DNA from: UBA7803 sp041686955
GTDB lineage: Bacteria > Pseudomonadota > Gammaproteobacteria > Pseudomonadales > Azotimanducaceae
Reading direction: 5' to 3'
Length of the DNA stretch: 64,000 bases
NCBI GenBank assembly: GCA_041686955.1
Contig: JAWLCV010000011.1
Location: forward strand, 1 to 64,000
Shown here piece after piece: positions 42,249-51,295 of this stretch (its first letter is position 1; every line of letters starts with the position of its first letter). The position numbers and the translations under genes are program-made. A model generated the notes under the pieces. The model was not told the DNA's origin, did no database searches, and worked only from the letters and a program-made list of their open reading frames with translations.

Positions 42249-44690
42249 TTGTTCCGACGGTTCTGGGGCCCCATTCCCTGGATGATCGAGATCGCCGCCC
42301 TCCTTTCTGCGCTGGTGCAGAAGTGGGACGACTTCGCCATCATCGTCGTGCTTCTGCTGGTGAACGCCGGCCTCGATTTCTTTCAGGAGCGTCGAGCGCT
42401 GAACGCCCTCGAGGTGCTCAAGCAGCGCCTGGCCAAGGAGGTCGTGGTCTTGCGCGACGGCGCTTTCGCCACCATTCCCACCCGGCGACTCGTCCCCGGC
42501 GACATCGTCAAGCTGCGGATCGGTAATGTCGTCCCCGCCGATGTGCAGTTGCTCGATGGCGACTACCTGGAGGTCGATCAATCGGCGCTGACCGGCGAGT
42601 CTCTGCCAGTGAGCAAGTCGGTGGACGAGCTGGCCTACGCCAACACCATCGTCAGACAGGGGGAGATGCTGGGGGTCGTGGTCAACACCGGCGCTCACAC
42701 CAACTTCCACGCCGTGGTGGCCCTGGTGGCCAGAGCCTCGCAAGAGAAGCGCAGTCACTTCCAGCGCATGGTGGTCCGCATCGGCGACTTCCTCATAGCC
42801 ATCACCATGGTTCTGGTCCTGCTCATCGTGATTGTGGGCTTGTTCCGCCACGAGAATCTGCTGGAGATCGTGCGCTTCGCCTTGGTGCTGACGGTCGCCG
42901 CGATTCCGGTTGCGCTCCCTGCCGTGCTCTCGGTGACCCTCGCGGTGGGCGCCCTGAATCTGGCACGCCGTCAGGCCATCGTCAGCCGGCTCGGCGCCAT
43001 CGAGGAGTTGGCCGGTGTCGATGTGCTGTGCTCCGACAAGACCGGTACGCTGACCAGAAACGAGATGCGGGTATCCGAACCCGTGACCCTCGACGGCTTC
43101 GACCAGCGGGAGCTGTTTCGCACTGCCGTGCTCGCCTCGAAGCTGGAGAATCGGGACCCCATCGAGCTGCCCATCTTCGACTACGTGCAGGAGACGTTTC
43201 CCGACCTGGAGTGGCGCTCCTACCGGCAAACGACGTTCACCCCCTTCGATCCCGTGCGCAAGCGCACCGAAGCCCGAGTGACGAAAGGCGTCGAGAGCTT
43301 CGTCGCCATCAAGGGAGCCACCCAGGTGCTGCTGAAGATGGCGCAGCTCGCCGACGAGGACGACCGAAAAATTCGCGACACCGTCGATCGCCTGGCCGCA
43401 CGCGGCTACCGCACACTCGCCGTAGGACGGCAACGCGAGGGGGCGCCGCTGGAGCTGCTGGGCAGCATTCCTCTCTACGACCCGCCGCGCGACGATTCCA
43501 AGCAGGTGATCAGCGACATGCAGGATCACGGCATCGAGGTGAAGATGGTCACCGGCGACAACATGGCCATCGCCCGGGAGATCGGCGGCATACTCGGGCT
43601 GGAGCCGCGAACGATGAGCTCGTCCCAGCTTTCGGGCACGACGAGCAACGAGCTGCTAGGCCTGGCCAGCACCCTCTCCGCCGCGATCTACCAGCACCTG
43701 CAACCGGAAGTTTCGCAGCGGGAGGCGCGACGCTTCGCAAACGCGGTGATGGACACGGTGCACCGCACGTTCGATACCAGTCTGCTCGAGCGGGAATTCG
43801 TAGAGACTCACGGATCCGCCATCGTCGAGATGATCGATACCGTCAAGATCTTTGCGGAGGTCGCTCCCGAGGACAAATACCGCATCGTCGACGTCCTCCA
43901 GAAAGGAGACCACATCGTGGCCATGACGGGCGACGGCGTGAACGACGCCCCGGCGTTGAAGAAAGCGGATTGTGGCATCGCGGTGTCGGGGGCGACGGAC
44001 GCGGCGCGGGCTGCGGCCGACATCGTTCTCACCACGCCCGGCCTCGGGGTCATCAACGAGGCGGTAAAGCAGGCGCGGATCACCTTCGAACGGATGAAGA
44101 GTTATGCGCTGTTCCGCATCGCCGAGACGGTTCGAATCATTCTCTTCATGACGCTCAGCATTGTGATCTTCAGCTTTTATCCGATCACCGCGCTGATGAT
44201 CATCCTGCTGGCGCTGCTGAACGACATCCCCATCCTCGCCATCGCCTACGACAACACCAGAGAGAGTAAGGCCCCCGTGCGCTGGAACCTGCCGGAGATA
44301 CTCACCGTTTCCAGCGCCCTCGGGATCGCCGGCGTCATCGCCTCCTTCGTGCTGTTCTTCGTTCTTCGGGAGTACGGGTTCGCGGAGGCGCAGATCCAGA
44401 CGCTGTTGTTTCTAAAGCTGATCGTAGCCGGTCACAGCACGCTCTACATCACCCGCGCCGAGGGCTGGTTCTGGCAGCCGCCCTACCCCGCGCCGCTGCT
44501 ACTGGCCGCCACCTTTGGCACCGAGATCGTCGGCACGTTGATCGCCGTGTACGGAGTGCTCGTGGCCCCGGTCGGCTGGACCATGGCGCTAGCCATGTGG
44601 GGGTATGCGCTGGTCTGGTTCGTGGTCAACGACGGGGTGAAGACATTGGCGTATCGCGCGTTGAGGCGCCGACAGACTCTCGCGGCTTGA
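42249..44690 (+). CDS. P-type (PMA1-like) H+-transporting ATPase
   Basis: The frame from TTG at 42249 gives 813 residues. It contains GDIVKLRIGNVVPADVQLL, QSALTGESLPVSK, the phosphorylation motif CSDKTGTLTRNE (Asp near residue 260) and MTGDGVNDAPALKKADCGIA. Transmembrane helices flank these regions in the P3A arrangement typical of plasma-membrane proton pumps. The N-terminal sequence LAALGVERDSGLTTAEAEER lies upstream, out of reach of this start and behind an amber codon. The functional product may begin by readthrough, reinitiation or the TTG. A regulatory C-terminal tail is not evident. Confidence 0.85.
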   Translation: MFRRFWGPIPWMIEIAALLSALVQKWDDFAIIVVLLLVNAGLDFFQERRALNALEVLKQRLAKEVVVLRDGAFATIPTRRLVPGDIVKLRIGNVVPADVQLLDGDYLEVDQSALTGESLPVSKSVDELAYANTIVRQGEMLGVVVNTGAHTNFHAVVALVARASQEKRSHFQRMVVRIGDFLIAITMVLVLLIVIVGLFRHENLLEIVRFALVLTVAAIPVALPAVLSVTLAVGALNLARRQAIVSRLGAIEELAGVDVLCSDKTGTLTRNEMRVSEPVTLDGFDQRELFRTAVLASKLENRDPIELPIFDYVQETFPDLEWRSYRQTTFTPFDPVRKRTEARVTKGVESFVAIKGATQVLLKMAQLADEDDRKIRDTVDRLAARGYRTLAVGRQREGAPLELLGSIPLYDPPRDDSKQVISDMQDHGIEVKMVTGDNMAIAREIGGILGLEPRTMSSSQLSGTTSNELLGLASTLSAAIYQHLQPEVSQREARRFANAVMDTVHRTFDTSLLEREFVETHGSAIVEMIDTVKIFAEVAPEDKYRIVDVLQKGDHIVAMTGDGVNDAPALKKADCGIAVSGATDAARAAADIVLTTPGLGVINEAVKQARITFERMKSYALFRIAETVRIILFMTLSIVIFSFYPITALMIILLALLNDIPILAIAYDNTRESKAPVRWNLPEILTVSSALGIAGVIASFVLFFVLREYGFAEAQIQTLLFLKLIVAGHSTLYITRAEGWFWQPPYPAPLLLAATFGTEIVGTLIAVYGVLVAPVGWTMALAMWGYALVWFVVNDGVKTLAYRALRRRQTLAA

Positions 44691-44713
44691 GCTCGTCGAA
44701 GCTGCGCAGAGCC

Positions 44714-45181
44714 TCACCCGCCGAAATTAACCCGCCGGTAGTCCGCCAGGGCGGACCGGATGCCGCCCTCGAAAGATGCCTTGAAGTGGTCGCCGCCGCT
44801 CGTGTCGTCGCCGGCCGAAATCAGCGATCCGTAATTCGGAAACTCGTAGAGGTAGATGCCGGTCCCGTACCGGATGTCGAACGCGATGGCGTAGCCGAGT
44901 GTCCGCTCCTCCACGACGATCGGGACGCACGTCACGCCCACCGTGAGGTTGAATTGCGAGTCACGCGTGGGCGTGATGCGGGCGCGATCGAATTCGTCCT
45001 CGACCACCGGCCGTATATCGCTTTCCGTGAACGGGCATCCCTCGGCGGTCACCCACAGTCCCAGATATCGCGCCCCATCGCGCTCCATCCACTCCTTCGG
45101 CTCGCTGTGCCCCAGCATCGGGATCGACAGGAGCGCAGCCGCCAGCCATCCCCCGAGACAGACTTCGATTCTCTTTCTCAT
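44714..45181 (-). CDS. periplasmic hypothetical protein
   Basis: The 155-residue protein has a signal peptide (about 1-25, ending LGHS or HSEP). Its core holds KEWMERDGARYLGLWVTAEG and VTCVPIVVEERTLGYAIAFD, with two Cys. No family is recognised. It overlaps the diguanylate cyclase gene by 4 bases on the same strand, implying co-translation; a periplasmic sensor partner for the cyclase is plausible but unproven. Confidence 0.7.
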   Translation of the reverse strand: MRKRIEVCLGGWLAAALLSIPMLGHSEPKEWMERDGARYLGLWVTAEGCPFTESDIRPVVEDEFDRARITPTRDSQFNLTVGVTCVPIVVEERTLGYAIAFDIRYGTGIYLYEFPNYGSLISAGDDTSGGDHFKASFEGGIRSALADYRRVNFGG

Positions 45182-46224
45182 GTTGCCATTACACCGTCCA
45201 CCACCCGATTGCGCCCTTCGGCCTTGGCGAGATACATGCGCTCGTCGGCGAGGGAGAGCAGCCCGTCGAGCTGACGTCCGTCGTCGGGAAAGACCGCTAC
45301 GCCGATGCTGGCGGAAAGCCGAATCTGCACGCCCTCTGCTTCGTAGGGGCGCTCGGCCACCTGGCGTCGGAGTGCCTCCGCTGCGGCGAAGGCTCCGGCC
45401 CGTGCCGTGTCCGGCAGCAGCAGGCAGAACTCCTCGCCGCCGATGCGGAATGCCCAGTCGCCGCCGCGCATGCGTTCCCGCAACACGTTCGCCAGGTGCG
45501 CCAGCACGCGGTCACCAGCCTGGTGTCCCCAGCGATCGTTGATGTGCTTGAAATGATCCAGGTCCAGCACCAGCAGGGCCAGCGATTCACCGCACCGGTT
45601 CGCGGCGCTGGCGAGCCGCTCGAACACCTCGTCGAGCTGCAGCCGGTTGTTGACGCCGGTGAGCGGATCGGTGGTGGCGAGGGTACGTAGCTGGCGGGTC
45701 GTCGCCTCGCGATTCGATTCGTAGAGATGAATGAACGTCCAGATGGTGCCGTAGGAAATCAAGAGATGCCCGAGAGTCGGCTCGTTGATCATGGCCGGGT
45801 TGCCGTCGTAGCGCCACAGGTAGATCAGGAAGGCGGTCACCGCCAACGGCAATGTGGCGATGAAGCCGAGGCGGCTGCCGAGCAGCGCGTAGAACAGCAC
45901 TGGCAACACCATCACCCAGATGAAGGATGTCGGCACGGTGTTCGGATCCACCATCCCGAGCAGCACCACCACCGTCAGCGGTATGAGGAACACCACCGCG
46001 CGCCAGCGTGCATAGGGCCGGCGAACGGTCTGCCACAACAGGAACAGGTCGACGATGCTCATGACCAGCTCGGCCGAGCCGAGCAGGACCATGCCGCGGG
46101 GCAGATTGAGCAGCGCGAACCAGCCGCTGGCGAACACAGCGATGGTGAGCAGCACGATCAGGAACGAGCGCCGGTGGTCCGATGGGCCTTCGAGGCCGTG
46201 CTGGCTGATCGTCTCGAGCTGCAT
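45178..46224 (-). CDS. diguanylate cyclase with six-helix membrane sensor
   Basis: The 348-residue protein has about six N-terminal hydrophobic helices (to about residue 190) and a C-terminal GGDEF domain with LTGVNNRLQLDEVFERLA, DLDHFKHINDRWGHQAGDRV and the active site RIGGEEFCLLLPD. It would make cyclic di-GMP in response to a membrane signal. The inhibitory RxxD site upstream of the active loop is not obvious. The start at 46224 fits the membrane domain; the longer frame adds low-complexity residues. It shares a 4-base overlap with the periplasmic protein gene downstream. Confidence 0.86.
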   Translation of the reverse strand: MQLETISQHGLEGPSDHRRSFLIVLLTIAVFASGWFALLNLPRGMVLLGSAELVMSIVDLFLLWQTVRRPYARWRAVVFLIPLTVVVLLGMVDPNTVPTSFIWVMVLPVLFYALLGSRLGFIATLPLAVTAFLIYLWRYDGNPAMINEPTLGHLLISYGTIWTFIHLYESNREATTRQLRTLATTDPLTGVNNRLQLDEVFERLASAANRCGESLALLVLDLDHFKHINDRWGHQAGDRVLAHLANVLRERMRGGDWAFRIGGEEFCLLLPDTARAGAFAAAEALRRQVAERPYEAEGVQIRLSASIGVAVFPDDGRQLDGLLSLADERMYLAKAEGRNRVVDGVMAT

Positions 46225-46377
46225 CCTGCAAAATTCGATAGCGGCAGAGGCCGGCTTGGACTCCACCGAAGGGCGCGACCGGCACGCGAAAGTTTCTGGC
46301 ACTTAATAGTAGCCCGTGGAATGCGGCCGTGCACCGGCTGGATTCGCGCTAATGTGACGGTCTGAACGAAACCGAGC

Positions 46378-47727
46378 TCATGCCCCGGCTCGTCGGGGTG
46401 CTCCATCCAACGGGGTGGAAGCCGTCATGGCGCTCTGCCGCTCGGCGCTGCGTCGGTAATGGCGCAGACCCGAAGCCAGCGCGGCGGCCGAAAGCGGTCC
46501 GGCGCTCGCTGCGATCACGCTGATGGACCAACCCACCGCCTGGGGATCGCGGAACGCGTAATCCGTTAGAATGGCCACCGCCGTCGGCCCCAGTCCCAGC
46601 CCGATCAGGTTGGCGACGAAGAAGTACACGGCCGTCATCTGGCCCCTGAGGTGATTCGGTGTGATGAGCTGGAGTGCCGCCCCGGCCACGCCGCCGTGGA
46701 GGCTCGAGGTGAACGTGGCGGCTGCCAGTAGCCCCAGGGCCAATTGAGGGGACGCCAGCAGTGGCATGACTGCGAAGCACGGCGCCATCGTGGCAACGGA
46801 GACCAGCACCACTCGCAAATGGGCGTCGCTCTGCCCGGCCCGCCACCAGCGGTCCGCGAGCTGCCCGCCGGTCAGCAGACCGGCTGTACCGAAGATCACG
46901 AAGATTACGCCGTAGGCATAGCCAATGTCGGTGGCGCTCCAGCCGTGGGTGCGGATGAAGAAGGTGGGTATCCACGCGGTGCTGCCGTAGACGATGATCA
47001 CCAGCAGCGACAGGCCGCCGAACTGATGCACGAGCAACCGCGCATTCTGCCTGAGGAAGTGCAGCAAACCGCCGGCTACCTTTCCGCCGTCCACGGCCGA
47101 CTCTGCCGCCAGGGACACACGGTCACGGCGGGGAGGCTCGCGCATGGCCGCCACCAGCAGGGCCACCAGCAATCCCGGCAGCCCCACCAGCAGGAACGTG
47201 AGCTGCCAGCCGGCGAGGGCCCCAACCAGCGGCAGCTCGACGGGCGGCCAATCCGCCACCAGACCCACCACGTAGCCACCGATCAGAAGCGCCAGTCCGG
47301 AGCCCACGGGCAATCCCACCGAGTACACGGCGATGGCACGGCCGAGCTGCTCTTTGGGGAACATGTCACTGATCAGCGAATACGCTGCCGGCGACAGCGC
47401 AGCCTCCCCCACGCCCACCCCAACCCGGGCGAGAAAAAGCTGCCAGAAGTTGCGTGCCAACCCGCAGGCCGCCGTCATCACACACCAGACGGTAATACCG
47501 GCGACGATCAAGTTGCGCCGGTTCCAATGGTCTGCCACGCGGCCGAGCGGGATGCCCATCAGCGTGTAGAAGATGGCGAACGCGAAGCCGGCCAGCAGGC
47601 TCGCCTGGGTGTCCGTGATCTGGAGATCGCGTTGCAGCGGCGGGATCAACAGGCTCAGCAGCGTGCGGTCGACGAACGACAGCGTGTACGCCAGCATGAG
47701 CACCGCCAGCGCGCCCCAGGCCCGCAC
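46378..47727 (-). CDS. MFS transporter (Spinster-type)
   Basis: The 449-residue protein has twelve predicted helices and starts LAVLMLAYTLSFVDRTLLSL. It has the cytoplasmic motif GRVADHWNRRNLIVAG after helix 2 and RVGVGVGEAALSPAAYSLIS in helix 4-5. It is the last gene of an operon led by a TonB-dependent receptor, 8 bases after the DUF3237 gene, and probably moves the receptor's substrate or a product across the inner membrane. Confidence 0.88.
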   Translation of the reverse strand: MRAWGALAVLMLAYTLSFVDRTLLSLLIPPLQRDLQITDTQASLLAGFAFAIFYTLMGIPLGRVADHWNRRNLIVAGITVWCVMTAACGLARNFWQLFLARVGVGVGEAALSPAAYSLISDMFPKEQLGRAIAVYSVGLPVGSGLALLIGGYVVGLVADWPPVELPLVGALAGWQLTFLLVGLPGLLVALLVAAMREPPRRDRVSLAAESAVDGGKVAGGLLHFLRQNARLLVHQFGGLSLLVIIVYGSTAWIPTFFIRTHGWSATDIGYAYGVIFVIFGTAGLLTGGQLADRWWRAGQSDAHLRVVLVSVATMAPCFAVMPLLASPQLALGLLAAATFTSSLHGGVAGAALQLITPNHLRGQMTAVYFFVANLIGLGLGPTAVAILTDYAFRDPQAVGWSISVIAASAGPLSAAALASGLRHYRRSAERQSAMTASTPLDGAPRRAGA

Positions 47728-47735
47728 GAGCCGAG

Positions 47736-48224
47736 CTACTCCACCTGGAAGATTCGGTACGTCACGCCACGCGCTGTGCGGCGCCCACTGCCCACGGCCA
47801 CGATCTCGTTCAGCCAGCCGTAACGCGGTGAGGCCGTTTCGAAGACCGGGCAGATGCGGAAGTAGTACTCCGCAGGATCCACCGACTCCACAGTGGCGGG
47901 ATCCCGGAAAGCGTCGGCCACCGCTGCTGGTACCACCAGGCGCCCCGTATAGGTGACGTAGATGAGTTCACCGTCGTCGGTCTGCCACAGCGAGCGGACG
48001 TCCACGGCCGTGGCGATGCCGCCATCCGCAGCGCTTCCGCCCTCCGACCAGTCCGCACCGCTGCGGCGCACCTCGCCGGACAGCCGCGGGCCCCGGAACC
48101 AGCCGCCCGCTATGTCGCTCACCCGCCGGTTTCGCCACGGCGAACGGCCAATGGCCAATGGCGCGTCTGCGTCGAGCTCGATGATGACCTCGCAGAGGAA
48201 ACGCGCGCTCAAGGTGTCCAGCAT
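47736..48224 (-). CDS. DUF3237 family protein
   Basis: The 162-residue protein shows FLCEVIIELDADAPLAIGRSP (split here), VSDIAGGWFRGPRLSGEV, DVRSLWQTDDGELIYVTYTG and ASPRYGWLNEIVAVGSGRR, the pattern of DUF3237 proteins. Function is not established. ATG at 48224 lies 11 bases after the TonB receptor stop, and the MFS gene follows after 8 bases, so the three form one operon. Confidence 0.82.
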   Translation of the reverse strand: MLDTLSARFLCEVIIELDADAPLAIGRSPWRNRRVSDIAGGWFRGPRLSGEVRRSGADWSEGGSAADGGIATAVDVRSLWQTDDGELIYVTYTGRLVVPAAVADAFRDPATVESVDPAEYYFRICPVFETASPRYGWLNEIVAVGSGRRTARGVTYRIFQVE

Positions 48225-48235
48225 GCCTTTTCCCG

Positions 48236-50446
48236 CTACCAGCGAAACGTGAACGTCGCGCCGTAGGTGCGCGGCGGCTGATACGTGTTCAGCTCCTGAC
48301 CGAACGGTGCGAACGCGACGACATGGGTGCGAATCAGCTCGTCGTCGAGGTTCTTGCCCCATAGGGCGAGCTCCCACGTGTCGTCTAAGGCCAGCAACGC
48401 CACACGCGCATCGATCAGGTCGTACTTCTCCTGAACTTCCAGTGGCGTGTTCGACGCCTCGAAGTAGATTTTGCTCTGACGGGTCCAATCCACGCGGGCG
48501 ATGAGCCTGCCCCAGAGGCCTACCGGCCACTCGTACTGGGCGCCGGCATTCCATTTGTGCTTCGGCGCCCGTGGCAGCGTATTGCCCGAATGATCGGCGG
48601 TGGCACCCGACGCGAAGCTCTCGAACTGAGCGTCCAGATAGCTGTAGCTCATGTTGAGGTCCAGCCCGGGCAGTGGCCGATAGACGGCCTCGATCTCCAC
48701 GCCGTCGATCTCGGCTGTAGCCGCGTTGCCGATGACGACGCAACAAAGGGGCACGAGCTGGGAGACCTGAAGATCCTCGTAGTCGATGTGAAAGGCCGCG
48801 GCGTTCAGCCGCAGACTATCCTCGAGCCACTGGGTCTTTGCACCGAGCTCGTAGCTCCAGGCGAACTCGGGGTCGTATGGCGTCGCCGCGCTGGCCGCCG
48901 TGCCCGCTGTACCCTGAAAGCCGCCGCTCTTGAAGCCGCGAGCAGCGCTGGCATAGACCATGGCGTCATCGCTCAATCGGTAGCTCAGCGCGAACCGCGG
49001 CGTGAACGCATCCCAGTTCTCGTCGGCACTCACCGAATATTCCTCGCCCAGGGGTGGCGGCAGACCCGGTCCCTCGAGCAGCACACCCGCGAGATCGGCG
49101 TCCTTCTTCTCCCACGTCATCCGCGCGCCCACGGTGGCCGTCAGCGCCTCGGTGACGTCGTAGCTCACCTGGCCGAAGATGGCGTAGCTCTCCGCGTCCA
49201 CTTTCTGCGGAAAGGAGCCGGTACCGGTTACCGCCGGCACCGGAAACGTCTGCACCAGGATCTCGTTGCGCTCGACGTCCTCCGTGAGATAGTAGAGACC
49301 GGCCACGCCACCGAGTCTTCCGTCCAGCGCGTGGAAGCTGAGGCGCAGTTCCTGGCTGAACTGGTTTGCTTCCTCGATGTTCTCGTTGAACGACTCGATC
49401 TGGGTAGGCGGATTGATGGGATTGCTGAAGAAGGCATCCGCGTGCGCGTAATCCGACGTGCGATACGCGGTGACGGACGTGAGCGTTCCGAGACCGGTTT
49501 CGTAGTCCAAGTGAGCGCTGATGCCCGTCACCTCGCGGTCCAGGTAGCCATCGTCGAAGGCGTTGACCCGGCGCGGATCGGGATCTACCCCGACGCAGTG
49601 CACGCCGCCATTGAAAGTGACGTCGCAATCGTTGTCCCGCGGCTGCCCACGCTGGTCCTGATTCACGTGATCCAGCGCGACGATGACGTCGAGCACCTCG
49701 CTCGGCCGGTATCGCAACGCCAACCGGCCGCCGATGGAATCCTCGTCGTCCACATCGTGGCCGGTGGTCACGTTCTTCGTGTAGCCGTTGCGCTGCCGCG
49801 AGCTCACTGCACCCGATATGGCGAAGGAGTCGCTGACGGTGCGGTTGAAGCGGCCGAGCAGCTCCATTCGGTCGTAGCGGCCGAAGGTTCCGCTGACCTC
49901 GGCCAAGTTCTCGCCTAGCGAGGGTCGGCGACTGGTCAGGCTGATTGCGCCGCCCACCACGTTCTTGCCGAACAACGTGCCCTGGGGGCCGCGCAGCACC
50001 TCGACCCGTTCGAGATCGTACAGATCCAGCGGTGCCGCGCCGCCTCGACCGATGTAGACGCCGTCGACGAACATCACCACCGAGGCGTCGCCGCCGGCGT
50101 TCGAATTGATCCCCTCGGTGCCGATGCCGCGAATCGCCAGGTTCGGCTCGCCTGGGTTGACCTCCGTCGCAGTGAAGCTGGGAGTACGCTGGGCGATGTC
50201 GATCATCGTGTTCATGCGATTGACCCACAGCTCGTCCTCGCCGTAAGCACTGACCGCGATGGGTACGTCCTGCAGGTTCTCCTCGACGCGCTGCGCCGTC
50301 ACGACGATGGCCTCTATGACCGTGCTCTGGTCGCGCTGGATCGAATCGCTTCCCGCCGCGGCCTGAGCCAGTCCGGGCCCCGTGACTGATGCGCCGAGAA
50401 TCAGCCCGGCAGCGCCTGCGACGCCCATGGATCGCTTCATCGACAT
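48236..50446 (-). CDS. TonB-dependent receptor
   Basis: The 736-residue receptor has a signal peptide (about 1-30), a TonB-box-like IEAIVVTAQRVEENLQDVPI, the plug RGPQGTLFGKNVVGGAISLT and a barrel ending TYGATFTFRW. The ATG at 50446 follows GGGAGGGG; a GTG at 50473 is in frame. It heads the operon with DUF3237 and MFS genes, a set that suggests uptake of a hydrophobic compound. Confidence 0.9.
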   Translation of the reverse strand: MSMKRSMGVAGAAGLILGASVTGPGLAQAAAGSDSIQRDQSTVIEAIVVTAQRVEENLQDVPIAVSAYGEDELWVNRMNTMIDIAQRTPSFTATEVNPGEPNLAIRGIGTEGINSNAGGDASVVMFVDGVYIGRGGAAPLDLYDLERVEVLRGPQGTLFGKNVVGGAISLTSRRPSLGENLAEVSGTFGRYDRMELLGRFNRTVSDSFAISGAVSSRQRNGYTKNVTTGHDVDDEDSIGGRLALRYRPSEVLDVIVALDHVNQDQRGQPRDNDCDVTFNGGVHCVGVDPDPRRVNAFDDGYLDREVTGISAHLDYETGLGTLTSVTAYRTSDYAHADAFFSNPINPPTQIESFNENIEEANQFSQELRLSFHALDGRLGGVAGLYYLTEDVERNEILVQTFPVPAVTGTGSFPQKVDAESYAIFGQVSYDVTEALTATVGARMTWEKKDADLAGVLLEGPGLPPPLGEEYSVSADENWDAFTPRFALSYRLSDDAMVYASAARGFKSGGFQGTAGTAASAATPYDPEFAWSYELGAKTQWLEDSLRLNAAAFHIDYEDLQVSQLVPLCCVVIGNAATAEIDGVEIEAVYRPLPGLDLNMSYSYLDAQFESFASGATADHSGNTLPRAPKHKWNAGAQYEWPVGLWGRLIARVDWTRQSKIYFEASNTPLEVQEKYDLIDARVALLALDDTWELALWGKNLDDELIRTHVVAFAPFGQELNTYQPPRTYGATFTFRW

Positions 50447-50487
50447 GATTCCCCTCCCGCATCGAACCTTCACCGGAAATTACATAG

Positions 50488-50507
50488 GTTGCTAAGGATT
50501 TGCAACC
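50488..50507. promoter_or_regulatory. possible operator upstream of TonB receptor
   Basis: GGTTGC and GCAACC form an inverted repeat with a 9-base spacer about 40 bases upstream of the receptor start. It could be a binding site for a repressor, but it is short and could occur by chance. Confidence 0.3.
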
Positions 50508-50704
50508 GCGCCGCAATCCGACGACCGGAGGGCAGCAAAAGCTCGCCACGCCGCCACAAGTTGACGCCCCTCACGATTGCCGCAGGCGGCGTTCGCGTGA
50601 GACACCGATACGGGACGAGGGTCGCAGCCGGAGCGTGATGCGCTCGACGTGGCCGCGCCGCGACTCTGTAACAATGGCGCCCCCTTTGATAAGCGAGTTG
50701 ACAG

Positions 50705-51241
50705 ATGAGACGAGTGCTGGCAGCAACCCTGGCATTCCATGCCGGTGCCGCGCTGGCGGAGAGCGGCTTCTATACGGGTGCCGGGGTCGGATTCTACGAG
50801 GACGATTTCACCGCGGGCGGGGTGGTCGACGTGGAAATCGATCGGACCGACTTCCGCGTGTTCCACGGCTACCGGTTCAACGACTTCCTCTCCCTGCAGG
50901 CCGACGTGATCCGCTCCGGATTCGACGTCGAGGCCGATGGCGTCGTGGTGGAGGAAGCGCGACCGTGGCTGGGCGAGGTTTCGGTCAAACCCTCGTTGCC
51001 CATCGGCAATCAGCGGGTCCAGGTGTACGCCCGGGCCGGCTACGCGTTCGACATCCGCGACGACGTCGACGCCTTCGACATCGACATCAGCGACTGGTCG
51101 TGGGCCGGCGGCGTGGAAGTGTTCATCGACGAGCGTTGGGCCGTGCGGGCCGAGTATTACGGCATCGACTGGAGCAGCGACGCGTTCGAGAACGGCAGCT
51201 TCGGGGTGGCTTTCACCTACAATATGCGCGATCCCCGCTGA
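50705..51241 (+). CDS. outer-membrane beta-barrel protein (OprF/Opacity-like)
   Basis: The 178-residue protein has a signal peptide (about 1-18) and alternating strands GFYTGAGVGFYEDDF, FRVFHGYRFNDFLSLQADVI, RVQVYARAGYAFDI and WAVRAEYYGIDWS, an eight-strand barrel pattern. Its length fits a single small barrel domain without an OmpA tail. A paralogue of similar pattern lies at 52513 on the other strand. Exact role unknown. Confidence 0.8.
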   Translation: MRRVLAATLAFHAGAALAESGFYTGAGVGFYEDDFTAGGVVDVEIDRTDFRVFHGYRFNDFLSLQADVIRSGFDVEADGVVVEEARPWLGEVSVKPSLPIGNQRVQVYARAGYAFDIRDDVDAFDIDISDWSWAGGVEVFIDERWAVRAEYYGIDWSSDAFENGSFGVAFTYNMRDPR

Positions 51242-51295
51242 CCGACCCGCCACCGGATCGGTACACTTGCCTGGTGTTGCACAGGACGCAGGCGT

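Noticed and set aside
41925..43529. 534-codon minus-strand frame opposite the P-type ATPase
   Set aside because: It mirrors the codon pattern of the ATPase gene and encodes a His/Gln/Asp-rich product without domains.
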